Origin: Bacteroidales bacterium UBA1181 | GTDB taxonomy: Bacteria; Bacteroidota; Bacteroidia; Bacteroidales; Paludibacteraceae | NCBI GenBank assembly: GCA_002310215.1 | Contig: DBYR01000023.1 | Span: forward strand, 1-30,030 | Direction of reading: 5' to 3' | DNA length: 30,030 bases | In this document: piece by piece, positions 1 through 8,084 of the stretch | Numbering within the stretch: position 1 is the stretch's first letter | Layout of the letters: each line of letters opens with the position of its first letter | Notes under the pieces: generated by a model | Told to the model about the DNA's origin: nothing | The model's input: only the letters and a program-made list of their open reading frames with translations | The model's database searches: none | Program-made: the position numbers and the translations under genes

Positions 1-97
1 GTAACGGTTATTTAGGACTAGTCACCTCCATCAAATTCACCTAAATGAGGGGAAAACAGATACGAGCGGGAAACATCTATTCGTTCAACAGACCCCA

Positions 98-130
98 CAA
101 AAAAGCGGGAAGAGAAACTCCTCCCGCTTA
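98..130 (-). terminator. Rho-independent terminator of the Wzz-like gene
   Basis: On the minus strand a stem of about 12 bp (AAGCGGGAGGAG with CTCTTCCCGCTT, one G.U pair) closes a TTT loop and is followed by a run of six T. It lies about 30 bases after the stop codon of the membrane protein gene at 161-1147. The plus strand also has T residues after the stem, so it may act in both directions. Confidence 0.85.
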
Positions 131-160
131 TCTTTTTCCTTGTCAAACAGGCTCACGCCA

Positions 161-1147
161 TCATATACTCTTACTGAGATACTTACGGATATCCTTTCTA
201 TATCGCCAAACCATTGCAACGATCAGAAACAAAATCAAAGCAATCAATCCGTTGCAGAACAACAATTTAGGGAAAGAATTGACAGCCGATTTAACAGGAT
301 GGAAACTTGACAAGACAGTCACCACATCCAAGTTGGCCGACATATCCTCCTCGATCTTCCCTGTGATTTCAAACACTTTCCGCATATCTTCGTAGAACAT
401 CTGTTTCTTTGCCTTGATGAATGGAACGCTCGCCTTCTTCTCGCCGATGGAAGAGAACTCCAGATAGTTTCCTCCAGGGTTTTTAAAGTATTCCACCTTC
501 TGCAGGCTATCCAAATTCAACAACGCATTATGGAACATCCACTCTTTCTCCTCCTGAAGTTTTATTCTTGCGATATTCAGAGAGACGAGGTAATCATTCT
601 TGGAGAAGTATTTCTTCAACGCCTCCTCCAATTGCGCAAATTCCTCGATACCCTTCACCCTTGCGGAGATCACGAGTTGGTCAGGAACGGCGAAATCCAC
701 CGTGTCGCCCAACGGAACGCAGTTCTTATAGTCGACATAATCCACAATCGTGTCACGGTATTTGTCTATGACATGATGCACGTCCAACTTGACGATTCTC
801 TTCGCCAACTCCTCCGTCACATCCAACTCCTTCATAAGACCATCGATATCCTTTTCCTTGGCATATTCGTTCAGGTCACGCACCAATGTCTGGTAGAGAA
901 CGGATTCGCCGTCATTGAGTTTCAAGTGCATATAGCCCTCATAAGTGCGGTTATCCTCCCTTGATTCGTATACGCTATAGGCGATTGCCAACAAAGCGAA
1001 TACGAGGAATAAGAGTTTGTATTGATAGGCAGCTCTTAGAATATAACCCAAAATGGAGAGAATCCATTTTATTACTCCGTAGATGGCGCGTCCCACGCGC
1101 GATGTCATGGTGAAGATGTTCATCTCCTGGTTCTTTTCGTTTTCCAT
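161..1147 (-). CDS. Two-TM membrane protein, Wzz/chain-length-determinant-like topology
   Basis: A 328-residue protein that I do not recognise by strong sequence identity. A hydrophobic stretch at about 20-40 precedes a clear transmembrane helix at about 44-60. A long charged domain with coiled-coil-prone stretches follows (about 61-290), then a second transmembrane helix at about 295-314 and a short basic tail. A large periplasmic domain between two terminal membrane helices is the layout of Wzz-type regulators of O-antigen or capsule chain length. The second helix is preceded by scattered prolines (FHPV, SFPK), as in that family, but the full proline motif is not obvious. No polysaccharide genes lie beside it. 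It has its own consensus promoter and terminator, so it is probably monocistronic. The Wzz assignment rests on topology only. Confidence 0.6.
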   Translation of the reverse strand: MENEKNQEMNIFTMTSRVGRAIYGVIKWILSILGYILRAAYQYKLLFLVFALLAIAYSVYESREDNRTYEGYMHLKLNDGESVLYQTLVRDLNEYAKEKDIDGLMKELDVTEELAKRIVKLDVHHVIDKYRDTIVDYVDYKNCVPLGDTVDFAVPDQLVISARVKGIEEFAQLEEALKKYFSKNDYLVSLNIARIKLQEEKEWMFHNALLNLDSLQKVEYFKNPGGNYLEFSSIGEKKASVPFIKAKKQMFYEDMRKVFEITGKIEEDMSANLDVVTVLSSFHPVKSAVNSFPKLLFCNGLIALILFLIVAMVWRYRKDIRKYLSKSI

Positions 1148-1174
1148 TCTGCTATTGTTTTTTTATACGATTTA

Positions 1175-1204
1175 CAAATATAAATGATGTTACGAACCTA
1201 CAAA
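1175..1204 (-). promoter_or_regulatory. Bacteroidota promoter for the Wzz-like gene
   Basis: On the minus strand TTTG (1204-1201) and TATATTTG (1182-1175) are separated by 18 bases. They match the Bacteroidota -33/-7 consensus TTTG...TAnnTTTG. The start codon at 1147 is about 28 bases downstream of the -7 box. Confidence 0.75.
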
Positions 1205-1206
1205 AA

Positions 1207-2433
1207 TTATTTGCGATAATCCTTCAATTTCTTCGTCGAAATTTTTATCGGCTGATGCATATCCCCCTCGCGCGGACCGACACTCCTCACCTCTTTCCCG
1301 GCCTTCAACGACGGACCTAACTCATACAACTCCACCGACGTGATATCCAATTTACCCATAGCGGGCAGAATCACACCAAACGCCAAGCAAGGCGCGTCCG
1401 CCTGATAGTCGTTCCTGAAGATTAGCTGGTCGTTGATATAGAAGAAAATCTCTCCGTCATGTCTGGAGATAGCATATTTGTTATAGTCGTCATGCGTATA
1501 AACGTCTTTTATCAGCACCTCGGCGATGGGGAGATAGCAATTCGAGTTAACCAAATAGAATTGGTCGCCGTCGCCCCCCTCCTTCACGGCGAGGTAATTG
1601 CATCCGTCGTTGATGGGATGTTGTACGTCCCTTTTTTGCGGATTATACTTTTGGTTGTTGTCATAATCATAGATGGTGCAGATACCGGACGTGCTGATGT
1701 CCCCCGTCGCATAAGCCTTCATGACCACCTCGAAGTAGAAGTCGCCCTCCATAGGATCCGAAAGGATAGGGATGATGTTATTGCTCTCTTTGTTGAAGGA
1801 TACGATGGTGTAGATTTGATTCCTCATCAGGTACGTATTGCCCATCTCATCCTTCCCATTATAAGATCTGTTCATATCCAGATTTTGCACCAAGGAACCT
1901 TTCTCCTGGTCGAAAGTGGCTTTTTTGCTCCACTCGGGGGCCGGAGTCCGCACATTGAACAGTTCGTCCAAATAGTACTCCTTGCGGTATCCGTTGAAGT
2001 TCACCGCCCAATCCCGTCCCGTCACCTTTTCGCCACCGCACATGATGGTCTTCCACTCGTAGTTTTCGAGATATCTGTTGTCGTGCGACCGGTTAAGCAA
2101 CCCATGGCCCAACTCATGGAACACCACGTTTTGGCGAAGGTTCTCCTGATCCTCATACTGCGTGGTCTCGGACCAGTAGTCACGGTCTATCTGCACGAGC
2201 AAAGGGTCCTGATAGGTACACAGCCCGATAGTCAAACCGTCCAGGTCCGTGAATTCCATCAACAAGCCGTTCCCCACCACATCGATGTTCACCCCCCTCT
2301 TGCTTCCCTCCTGCAGGAACAGTTGGAGGTACGGGTCCAGTTGAGGGTCCACCTCATAACGGTTCGTCTTGTCTTTGCATGAGCCAAAGGCAAGGAGTAA
2401 CAACAAGGCCATGAGATTGACGATTCTTTTCAT
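1207..2433 (-). CDS. Putative zinc metallopeptidase lipoprotein
   Basis: I place the start at the ATG at 2433, which begins a typical lipoprotein signal peptide (MKRIVNLMALLLLLAFGSCK, lipobox Cys at 19). The upstream extension in frame is charged and cysteine-rich and overlaps the tRNA terminator. Mature length is about 390 residues. The sequence HELGH (106-110) followed by H117-D118 and a later IMCGG (130-134) suggests a zinc site with a Met-turn-like element, as in metzincins. The third His is one residue further than in the classic motif. The C-terminal half (about 220-370) looks beta-rich and could be a lectin-like jelly roll. Substrate is unknown, and no neighbouring gene hints at its role. 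Confidence 0.65.
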   Translation of the reverse strand: MKRIVNLMALLLLLAFGSCKDKTNRYEVDPQLDPYLQLFLQEGSKRGVNIDVVGNGLLMEFTDLDGLTIGLCTYQDPLLVQIDRDYWSETTQYEDQENLRQNVVFHELGHGLLNRSHDNRYLENYEWKTIMCGGEKVTGRDWAVNFNGYRKEYYLDELFNVRTPAPEWSKKATFDQEKGSLVQNLDMNRSYNGKDEMGNTYLMRNQIYTIVSFNKESNNIIPILSDPMEGDFYFEVVMKAYATGDISTSGICTIYDYDNNQKYNPQKRDVQHPINDGCNYLAVKEGGDGDQFYLVNSNCYLPIAEVLIKDVYTHDDYNKYAISRHDGEIFFYINDQLIFRNDYQADAPCLAFGVILPAMGKLDITSVELYELGPSLKAGKEVRSVGPREGDMHQPIKISTKKLKDYRK

Positions 2434-2503
2434 CTTGGGCAAATTAACTCGTTTTAGCAACAAAACTAATGAAACTATCGTTGTTAAGCAAGAGGCAAAA
2501 CAC

Positions 2504-2538
2504 AAAAAAGGTGAACACGGCCAACGCATTCACCTTTT
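2504..2538 (-). terminator. Rho-independent terminator of tRNA-Thr
   Basis: Minus strand: a 10-bp stem AAAAGGTGAA/TTCACCTTTT with a 13-base loop, running into six T. It begins 5 bases past the tRNA 3' end, making the tRNA a single-gene unit. Confidence 0.85.
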
Positions 2539-2543
2539 CGCTG

Positions 2544-2616
<73 letters not shown>

Positions 2617-2626
2617 ATTTGCGGTG

Positions 2627-2634
2627 CAAAATTA
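2627..2634 (-). promoter_or_regulatory. -7 box of tRNA-Thr
   Basis: TAATTTTG on the minus strand ends 11 bases before the tRNA 5' end and matches TAnnTTTG. No clear TTTG is present at -33. Confidence 0.6.
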
Positions 2635-2759
2635 AATAAAATTTTGATATGCGGAACAGATTGAGGAAAAAATTATTTTCATGACGCTTTGTTTTGGCCA
2701 CAATCCATGGATTATCACGAAATCATACGAGGTTCAAGAAAGATCGTGTTCTTTAAGCA

Positions 2760-2797
2760 TAAAAACTCCGACATATTGGATCTCAATACATCGGAGT
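2760..2797 (-). terminator. Strong terminator of ssrA
   Basis: Minus strand: a 14-bp stem (ACTCCGATGTATTG with CAATATGTCGGAGT, two G.U pairs) and a 5-base loop AGATC, followed by five T. It lies just beyond the tmRNA 3' end. Confidence 0.9.
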
Positions 2798-2805
2798 CTG
2801 TTTCG

Positions 2806-3200
2806 TGGAGATGCAGGGGTTCGAACCCTGGTCCAAACGGGGAAATCATAAGCTTTCTACATGCTTATTCCTGACTTCGATTTTCGAGCGACGGCAAGAC
2901 CAGGACCACCAACCATCGCCTTATCCTCTAAAATTTCATCCGGGCAGCGAGGCATACCCGAACTATTCCCGATTTATCTGCTCCTCCGTATCCGACCGCT
3001 TCGGGACGATAGCATCGGGGAGAAGTCTTGTCCGGACACCCGTGTCCGGATTAAGCCAAAATCTACTATGCTTCGATTAGGCAGCAAGAGCAAAGTTATT
3101 CTCGCCAGTTAAATTTTTGGTCTCCAGATTATAGTGCTAGCCACCAGCGCACTGCATGCTTACCTACCACCTCTGCCCGCTGTCAAATCCAGTCATCCCC
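2806..3200 (-). ncRNA. ssrA: Transfer-messenger RNA (tmRNA)
   Basis: The 5' end GGGGATG pairs with CATCTCC at the 3' end, including the G3.U70 wobble that marks alanine tRNAs and tmRNA. The 3' half ends in a T arm (CAGGGTTCGAACCCCTG). The internal reading frame (3106 down to 3077) encodes GENNFALAA followed by TAA, so the expected tag with the charged Ala is AGENNFALAA. CCA is not encoded. Function: rescues stalled ribosomes and tags the unfinished protein for proteolysis. About 395 nt is a normal length. Confidence 0.96.
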
Positions 3201-3252
3201 ATAGAATGTACCGCTTTACGCAGGTTAAAGGACGCTTCTCTAAGCGATTATG

Positions 3253-3260
3253 CAAATATA
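3253..3260 (-). promoter_or_regulatory. -7 box of ssrA
   Basis: TATATTTG on the minus strand is a perfect TAnnTTTG match. Transcription would start about 45 bases before the mature 5' end. The leader holds a small hairpin (CGCTT-AGAG-AAGCG) and would be removed by RNase P. Confidence 0.65.
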
Positions 3261-3338
3261 AAACGGATTCGCGGAAATAGACGTCTATCGCCCGTTAAAA
3301 AATTCTAACAGAAATAAATAAAATTGATAACCAACGAC

Positions 3339-4808
3339 TTATTGCCCGAAGTATTCCATCCTGCTTGCGTCAAGTCTCAGGAAGATGAACAACAATATCG
3401 TGAATCCCCATAACGAGGAACCTCCATAGCTGAAGAACGGCAAAGGAATACCGATAACTGGGGTTAGGCCAACCACCATGCCGATGTTGACGAAGAGATG
3501 GAAGAAGAAGATGGAGGCCACACAATAGCCATAGATACGGCTGAACAATGACCGTTGTCGTTCCGCCATCATGATCAGGCGTATTAGGAGGAAGAGGAAG
3601 AGTCCGAGAACCAATGTCGCCCCGATAAATCCATGCTCCTCTCCCACTGTACAGAAGATGAAGTCGGTATCCTGCTCCGGCACATACTTCAGTTTGGTTT
3701 GAGTCCCATTCAAGAAACCCTTGCCCGTCAAACCGCCGGAACCGATGGCGATCATGGATTGATTCACGTTATAGCCCGCCTTCTTAGGGTCATTCTCCAT
3801 ACCTAACGTCACCTTGATACGCGTTTGCTGGTGAGGCATCAGGCTATCGAATGCCTTGTCCGCCATACCGGAAAACCCTATGCAGGCCACACCGAACAGA
3901 CCTATCAGCAGATAACCCCGCAAACGTTCCTTAATCCTCATAATCACACAAAAGGCAAGGGAAAACGCGATCAACGCATAGCCGATGTAAGTAAATGGGA
4001 CCGGATATCCGAACGCCCTGTATACGATATAACCCAAAAGGAAAGCGAATGCGGATGTCCCCAATATGATCAGTACCGATTTCTTGTCGTGCAGGAACAC
4101 AAGCAGGAACCCACATTGCACTATCAACGTGATAATCATCACAATCAACAGGCCGTATGACTCCTCGGGTAGTTCGGGGATGACACACACCGCACCAAAT
4201 CGTATGGAGACGATGAAGATCACCACTAACAGGAAGCCGAGGAATAGGACGATACCATTCATACCCTCACGGTAGAGGACCAAAAGCAGACAAAAATAGA
4301 CCAAAGCCGAACCTGTCTCCTTTTGCAGGATGATCAAAACCATTGGCATTAGGAAGATGCAAATGGAGAGAGCCCATTGCCTCATGCGGGAGAAGGTGTA
4401 GCCAGATTCGCTCATAAACTTCGCCAGCGCAAGACATGTGGCGGTCTTAGCGAATTCCGCGGGTTGGATGCTGACAGGACCCAAAACAAGCCAAGAGCGG
4501 GATCCCTTGATTTCGGGGGCGACAAATATCGTCAGCAGCAGCAGGAATAACATCGCGAAATAAAACGCATAGGATAAAACGTTATAGAGACGGCTATCCA
4601 ACATCAGGAGCACCACCCCGATCACTATAGCGCAGCCAATCCATACCAACTGTTTCCCGTAACGGAAGGAGATGTCCCAAAACGGTGCCTCCTCGAAGTT
4701 ATAGACCGCCCCATAGATGCTGAACCAGCCCATGATGACAAGAATCAGGTATATTCCGATGGTCACCCAATCCAGATTCTTCACTATGTTAATTCTACGT
4801 GACGGCAT
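3339..4808 (-). CDS. rodA: RodA, SEDS peptidoglycan glycosyltransferase
   Basis: RodA polymerises lipid II into glycan strands in the elongasome, paired with PBP2. The 489-residue multi-pass protein has the SEDS signatures QPAEFAK (about 115-121), LQKETGSA (161-168) and PEQDTDFIF (377-385). In this last motif Asp382 is the predicted catalytic acid, matching the TDFIF motif of E. coli RodA. Near the C-terminus GIPLPFFSYGGSS is also conserved. It is roughly 120 residues longer than E. coli RodA; most of the excess is an extra hydrophobic insert at about 205-305. Its ATG overlaps the mrdA stop (TAATG), so the two are translationally coupled. It is the last gene of the purH-mre operon; I see no clear terminator after it. 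Confidence 0.95.
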   Translation of the reverse strand: MPSRRINIVKNLDWVTIGIYLILVIMGWFSIYGAVYNFEEAPFWDISFRYGKQLVWIGCAIVIGVVLLMLDSRLYNVLSYAFYFAMLFLLLLTIFVAPEIKGSRSWLVLGPVSIQPAEFAKTATCLALAKFMSESGYTFSRMRQWALSICIFLMPMVLIILQKETGSALVYFCLLLVLYREGMNGIVLFLGFLLVVIFIVSIRFGAVCVIPELPEESYGLLIVMIITLIVQCGFLLVFLHDKKSVLIILGTSAFAFLLGYIVYRAFGYPVPFTYIGYALIAFSLAFCVIMRIKERLRGYLLIGLFGVACIGFSGMADKAFDSLMPHQQTRIKVTLGMENDPKKAGYNVNQSMIAIGSGGLTGKGFLNGTQTKLKYVPEQDTDFIFCTVGEEHGFIGATLVLGLFLFLLIRLIMMAERQRSLFSRIYGYCVASIFFFHLFVNIGMVVGLTPVIGIPLPFFSYGGSSLWGFTILLFIFLRLDASRMEYFGQ

Positions 4809-6646
4809 TACTTAGGCAACAAATTAGCGTTCAACATTCTTTCCTCCAAATAGAGACGCCGCTTAGGGATATATCCCTTCAGGTACTTCTCCATCATCAA
4901 CGTGGCGATCGGCGCGGCCCATGTGGCACCGAAACCACTGTTCTCGACCACGACACAGATAGCGATTTTAGGGTCCTTCTTCGGTGCGAAAGCCATGAAG
5001 AGGGAGTGGTCTTCTCCGTGTGGGTTTTGTGCCGTTCCGGTTTTTCCGCACACCTCGATGCTATCGATGCGGGCGCCCCAGCCGGTACCGTTCTTCATCA
5101 CCAGATCCATGCCTTCCACCACAGGCTCGAAGTAAATTGAATCGATGGTGGAGACCTTTTTCTGAAGATAACAGGAGTCTATTTCCCTTCCTTCAATGTG
5201 TTTCACGAGATGTGGAACGATATAATATCCCCTATTGGCTATCGTGGCCGCCAGATTGGCTATTTGGAGCGGCGTGGCGAGGATTTCACCCTGTCCGATG
5301 GAGTTGGACACGATCATCAAGGATTTCCATCGATTTTCACCGTATATTTTGTCGTAGACCCCCGAGTTAGGAATATATCCTCGTTTCTCATTGGGCACAT
5401 CCGCCCCTAACTTATATCCGAAACCTAACGAAACCACATGGTTTTTCCAAACCTCGAACGCATTAGAGATATTCTTGTATTTCCTATTATCCATCATGTT
5501 ACGGAATCCTGCGCAATAATAGGCGTTGCAAGAGTGTTGGATGGACTGTATCAGGTTGAGCGGCGAGAAGTGGGCGTGACAACCCACTTTGAAGCTACCC
5601 ACGTGGTAACCTTCCGAGCAAGGGAAGGCGGTCCACGTCGAGATGATTTTCTCTTGTTGGAGAACCAATGCGTTCACCGTTTTAAAGGTTGATCCTGGCG
5701 GATAACACGCCATCATCGGACGGTCGAACAAGGGTTTCAATGGATCGTTGACCAAGATATCATAATTCTCCGACCGTTTTCTTCCGACCAATAAAGAGGG
5801 ATCATACGTAGGACTGGAAACCAGTGCGAGGATTTCACCCGTCGAAGGGTCGATCGCCGCTATACTGCCCACCTTATTCTGCATCAGGCGTTCTCCATAG
5901 GCCTGTAAATCAATGTCAATCGACAATTGTAAGTCTTTTCCCGGTTTGGATTCCTTATCATACAATCCATCCTCCAACTTCCCTTGGATTCTACCGTGTG
6001 CGTCACGCAGAAAGATTTCCTCCCCTTTCTCCCCACGGAGATCCTTCTCGTATGTCAGTTCCACTCCGTTCTGTCCGGCATAATCTCCCGGCACATAAAA
6101 GTGATCGATGGTATCGGCCTTCAAAGTAGCTCGCCCCACCTCACCGATACTGCCCAACAGCAGTGCGGCGTTAGGATAATTGTATTCGCGCAGCGTACGT
6201 TTCTGGAGGTACATACCCGGATAGAGGAATCCCTTTTCCTGTAATACGCCATGATCGTGCGCATCCAACTGGGCGATCAGCAGTTGCGGGGTGTAGCGAG
6301 AATAGCCGACACGGTTTCTCATCTCTTTCACCTTGTTGAGGAACTCCTTCTTGGAGATGTTCACGGAACGGCAGAACTCCGTGGTATCGAACCCGCTCAT
6401 CTCACGGGGAACGACCATCACATCGTACGACAATTTATTAAATACCAACACTTTATTATTCCTGTCACGAATAATTCCCCGCGCAGGGAATTGGACTTTC
6501 CTTAAATAGGCGTTGCTATCGGCCTTGTTTTGGTAGGTTTGGTCGATCAATTGCAGATTGACCAGTCTGGCGATATAGATAAACACCACGGACAACATCA
6601 ATGCGGCAATCACAAATCTTCGGTTCGCATAGATATCGTTCGTCAT
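4808..6646 (-). CDS. mrdA: Penicillin-binding protein 2 (elongation transpeptidase)
   Basis: A class B PBP of 612 residues that crosslinks peptidoglycan made by RodA. It has one N-terminal membrane anchor (about 11-32) and a pedestal domain with the RGIIRDRN motif (56-63). The transpeptidase domain carries all three active-site motifs: STFK (Ser319 nucleophile, Lys322), SCN (372-374) and KTGT (535-538). Its start overlaps the mreD stop by four bases (ATGA), and its stop overlaps the rodA start, as expected for a coupled RodA-PBP2 pair. Length and motif spacing are normal for Bacteroidota PBP2. Confidence 0.96.
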   Translation of the reverse strand: MTNDIYANRRFVIAALMLSVVFIYIARLVNLQLIDQTYQNKADSNAYLRKVQFPARGIIRDRNNKVLVFNKLSYDVMVVPREMSGFDTTEFCRSVNISKKEFLNKVKEMRNRVGYSRYTPQLLIAQLDAHDHGVLQEKGFLYPGMYLQKRTLREYNYPNAALLLGSIGEVGRATLKADTIDHFYVPGDYAGQNGVELTYEKDLRGEKGEEIFLRDAHGRIQGKLEDGLYDKESKPGKDLQLSIDIDLQAYGERLMQNKVGSIAAIDPSTGEILALVSSPTYDPSLLVGRKRSENYDILVNDPLKPLFDRPMMACYPPGSTFKTVNALVLQQEKIISTWTAFPCSEGYHVGSFKVGCHAHFSPLNLIQSIQHSCNAYYCAGFRNMMDNRKYKNISNAFEVWKNHVVSLGFGYKLGADVPNEKRGYIPNSGVYDKIYGENRWKSLMIVSNSIGQGEILATPLQIANLAATIANRGYYIVPHLVKHIEGREIDSCYLQKKVSTIDSIYFEPVVEGMDLVMKNGTGWGARIDSIEVCGKTGTAQNPHGEDHSLFMAFAPKKDPKIAICVVVENSGFGATWAAPIATLMMEKYLKGYIPKRRLYLEERMLNANLLPK

Positions 6647-7149
6647 CGGCGTCTGGTTTTAAAATATTCGAAACAGAGGATGAGAAGAAGCGTAAACATG
6701 GAACAACATATCGCTTTCAGCAAGGCATACCAGAACGCTGACAATGTGAACGCCTCGATCAAGAAGAACATTAGGTGGTGAATCAGGACCAGATAAGCGA
6801 CATATTGGATGAACATATTGAATCCAAACCTTTCGATGGAAGGCTTCATATCATCGAAGTCATCCTTAGGACCGAAAAGATTCTGGAAATAAGGTTTCAG
6901 GAAAGCCACGAATGTGGTGGCGAAAGCGTTGCAACCAAGCGTGTCGCAAAAGATGTCCATCGCCAATCCCAACAAGAAACCCCACAAAAGTGTCATTTCC
7001 TTCGAGACGGACGAAGGCAACAAGAGGATGAAGTAGACATAAAGATATGGGGTGACGAAGCCCAAGAACTTTATATTGTTCAAAAGCAATATTTGGAGCA
7101 GTAGGAATCCTACGCACGATAACAATCTTTTCAGTGTCAAATCAATCAT
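6643..7149 (-). CDS. mreD: Rod-shape protein MreD
   Basis: A 168-residue integral membrane protein with about five hydrophobic segments. MreD proteins are poorly conserved, so the call rests on size, hydrophobicity and position between mreC and mrdA. The motif GFLLGLAMDIFCDTLGCNAF (57-76) resembles the family's conserved loop. MreD joins MreC at the inner membrane to link MreB filaments to PBP2/RodA. Its start overlaps the end of mreC by 8 bases and its stop overlaps the start of mrdA by 4, indicating coupled translation. Confidence 0.9.
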   Translation of the reverse strand: MIDLTLKRLLSCVGFLLLQILLLNNIKFLGFVTPYLYVYFILLLPSSVSKEMTLLWGFLLGLAMDIFCDTLGCNAFATTFVAFLKPYFQNLFGPKDDFDDMKPSIERFGFNMFIQYVAYLVLIHHLMFFLIEAFTLSAFWYALLKAICCSMFTLLLILCFEYFKTRRR

Positions 7150-7990
7150 CGCCGTTCCCCTTTCTTTTCTCTAAAGCCACCCTTTCGTCGGTGTATTGAA
7201 ACCTAATGACATCCACGTATGACAGTTGCCCGAAATCCACCGCGAGATCCACCGTGATGTTGTAGAAGTTGTCGTTACGTTCCGTGAAGGAGTGGACTTT
7301 CCCGACCATGATGCCCTCTGGGAAGGTGGATGAATAACCACTGGTGACAACCGAATCCCCAGATGCGATCGGTATGTACAACGGCACCTCTTCCAATGTG
7401 GCGTAACGGAAATCCTTTCCCTTCCATATAAGTTGCCCCAAGTGGGTCTTGCCTTTGATGGTCGCACTTGTGTTCGACGACGTGTTCACGATTGGTATGA
7501 CCGAGGCGAAGTGGCTTGATGTGCTGTTGACGATGCCCACGACTCCCTTCTCGTTCACCACGCCCATGCCGACCCTAACGTCATCATTCTCACCCTTGTT
7601 GATGGTGAAATAGTTCTTTTGGTTGACAGCGGAGAAGTGGATCACCTTGGCGGTGATGAAGGAGTAGTTATTTTGCACCGAGTGGTATCGCCTGCCCGCA
7701 TAGGAAACGTCTTGGCGGTAGAAAGCCAATTGCTCACGTAGCTGCACCAGCTCCGTGTTCAAGGATTCGTTCTCCTTAGCGAGGGAAGCATTGACCGAAG
7801 CGAGGCTAAAGTACTTATACACCTTGTCCGACAAGTTATAGACGCTACCCACTATCACGTTGCTTGAGCTCAGAAAATGATTACGCTGGAACTGGTTGTT
7901 ATTCACAATCAGCCAAAACGATATCAGTTCCAATCCCAGGAATAGGAAAAGAGTCTTAAAACGAAGAAGGAAGAGAATCAGCGTTCTCAT
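7142..7990 (-). CDS. mreC: Rod-shape-determining protein MreC
   Basis: The 282-residue protein has one N-terminal transmembrane helix (about 11-30), a coiled coil at about 60-95 (ASLAKENESLNTELVQLREQ) and a beta-rich periplasmic domain with VGMGVVNEKGVVG and the ISVTSG-like segment around SVVTSGYSSTFPEG. MreC binds PBP2 in the periplasm and activates the elongasome. It is separated from mreB by 94 untranslated bases, the only real gap in the cluster after purH. I see no promoter in that gap. Confidence 0.93.
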   Translation of the reverse strand: MRTLILFLLRFKTLFLFLGLELISFWLIVNNNQFQRNHFLSSSNVIVGSVYNLSDKVYKYFSLASVNASLAKENESLNTELVQLREQLAFYRQDVSYAGRRYHSVQNNYSFITAKVIHFSAVNQKNYFTINKGENDDVRVGMGVVNEKGVVGIVNSTSSHFASVIPIVNTSSNTSATIKGKTHLGQLIWKGKDFRYATLEEVPLYIPIASGDSVVTSGYSSTFPEGIMVGKVHSFTERNDNFYNITVDLAVDFGQLSYVDVIRFQYTDERVALEKRKGNGDD

Positions 7991-8084
7991 GTACGGTCGG
8001 ATTTCAAGGGGTTTAAAAACACAAAGCGCACTGTGCGGGAATCGCCCAGTGGCCTTGCATATTTCTCACGGAGTCCACAGCCTG

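Noticed and set aside
45..395. 116-codon plus-strand ORF at the window start
   Set aside because: It runs antisense through the terminator and 3' part of the Wzz-like gene and has no family features.
1459..2382. 307-codon plus-strand ORF
   Set aside because: It is a shadow of the lipoprotein metallopeptidase on the other strand, which has a signal peptide and metal motif.
2805..3112. Overlapping plus-strand ORFs across the tmRNA
   Set aside because: They are antisense to ssrA, whose acceptor stem, T arm and tag frame are all intact.
7991..8084. CGCACTGTGCG palindrome in the mreB-mreC gap as a hairpin or operator
   Set aside because: A one-base centre cannot form an RNA loop and there is no promoter beside it; likely chance.
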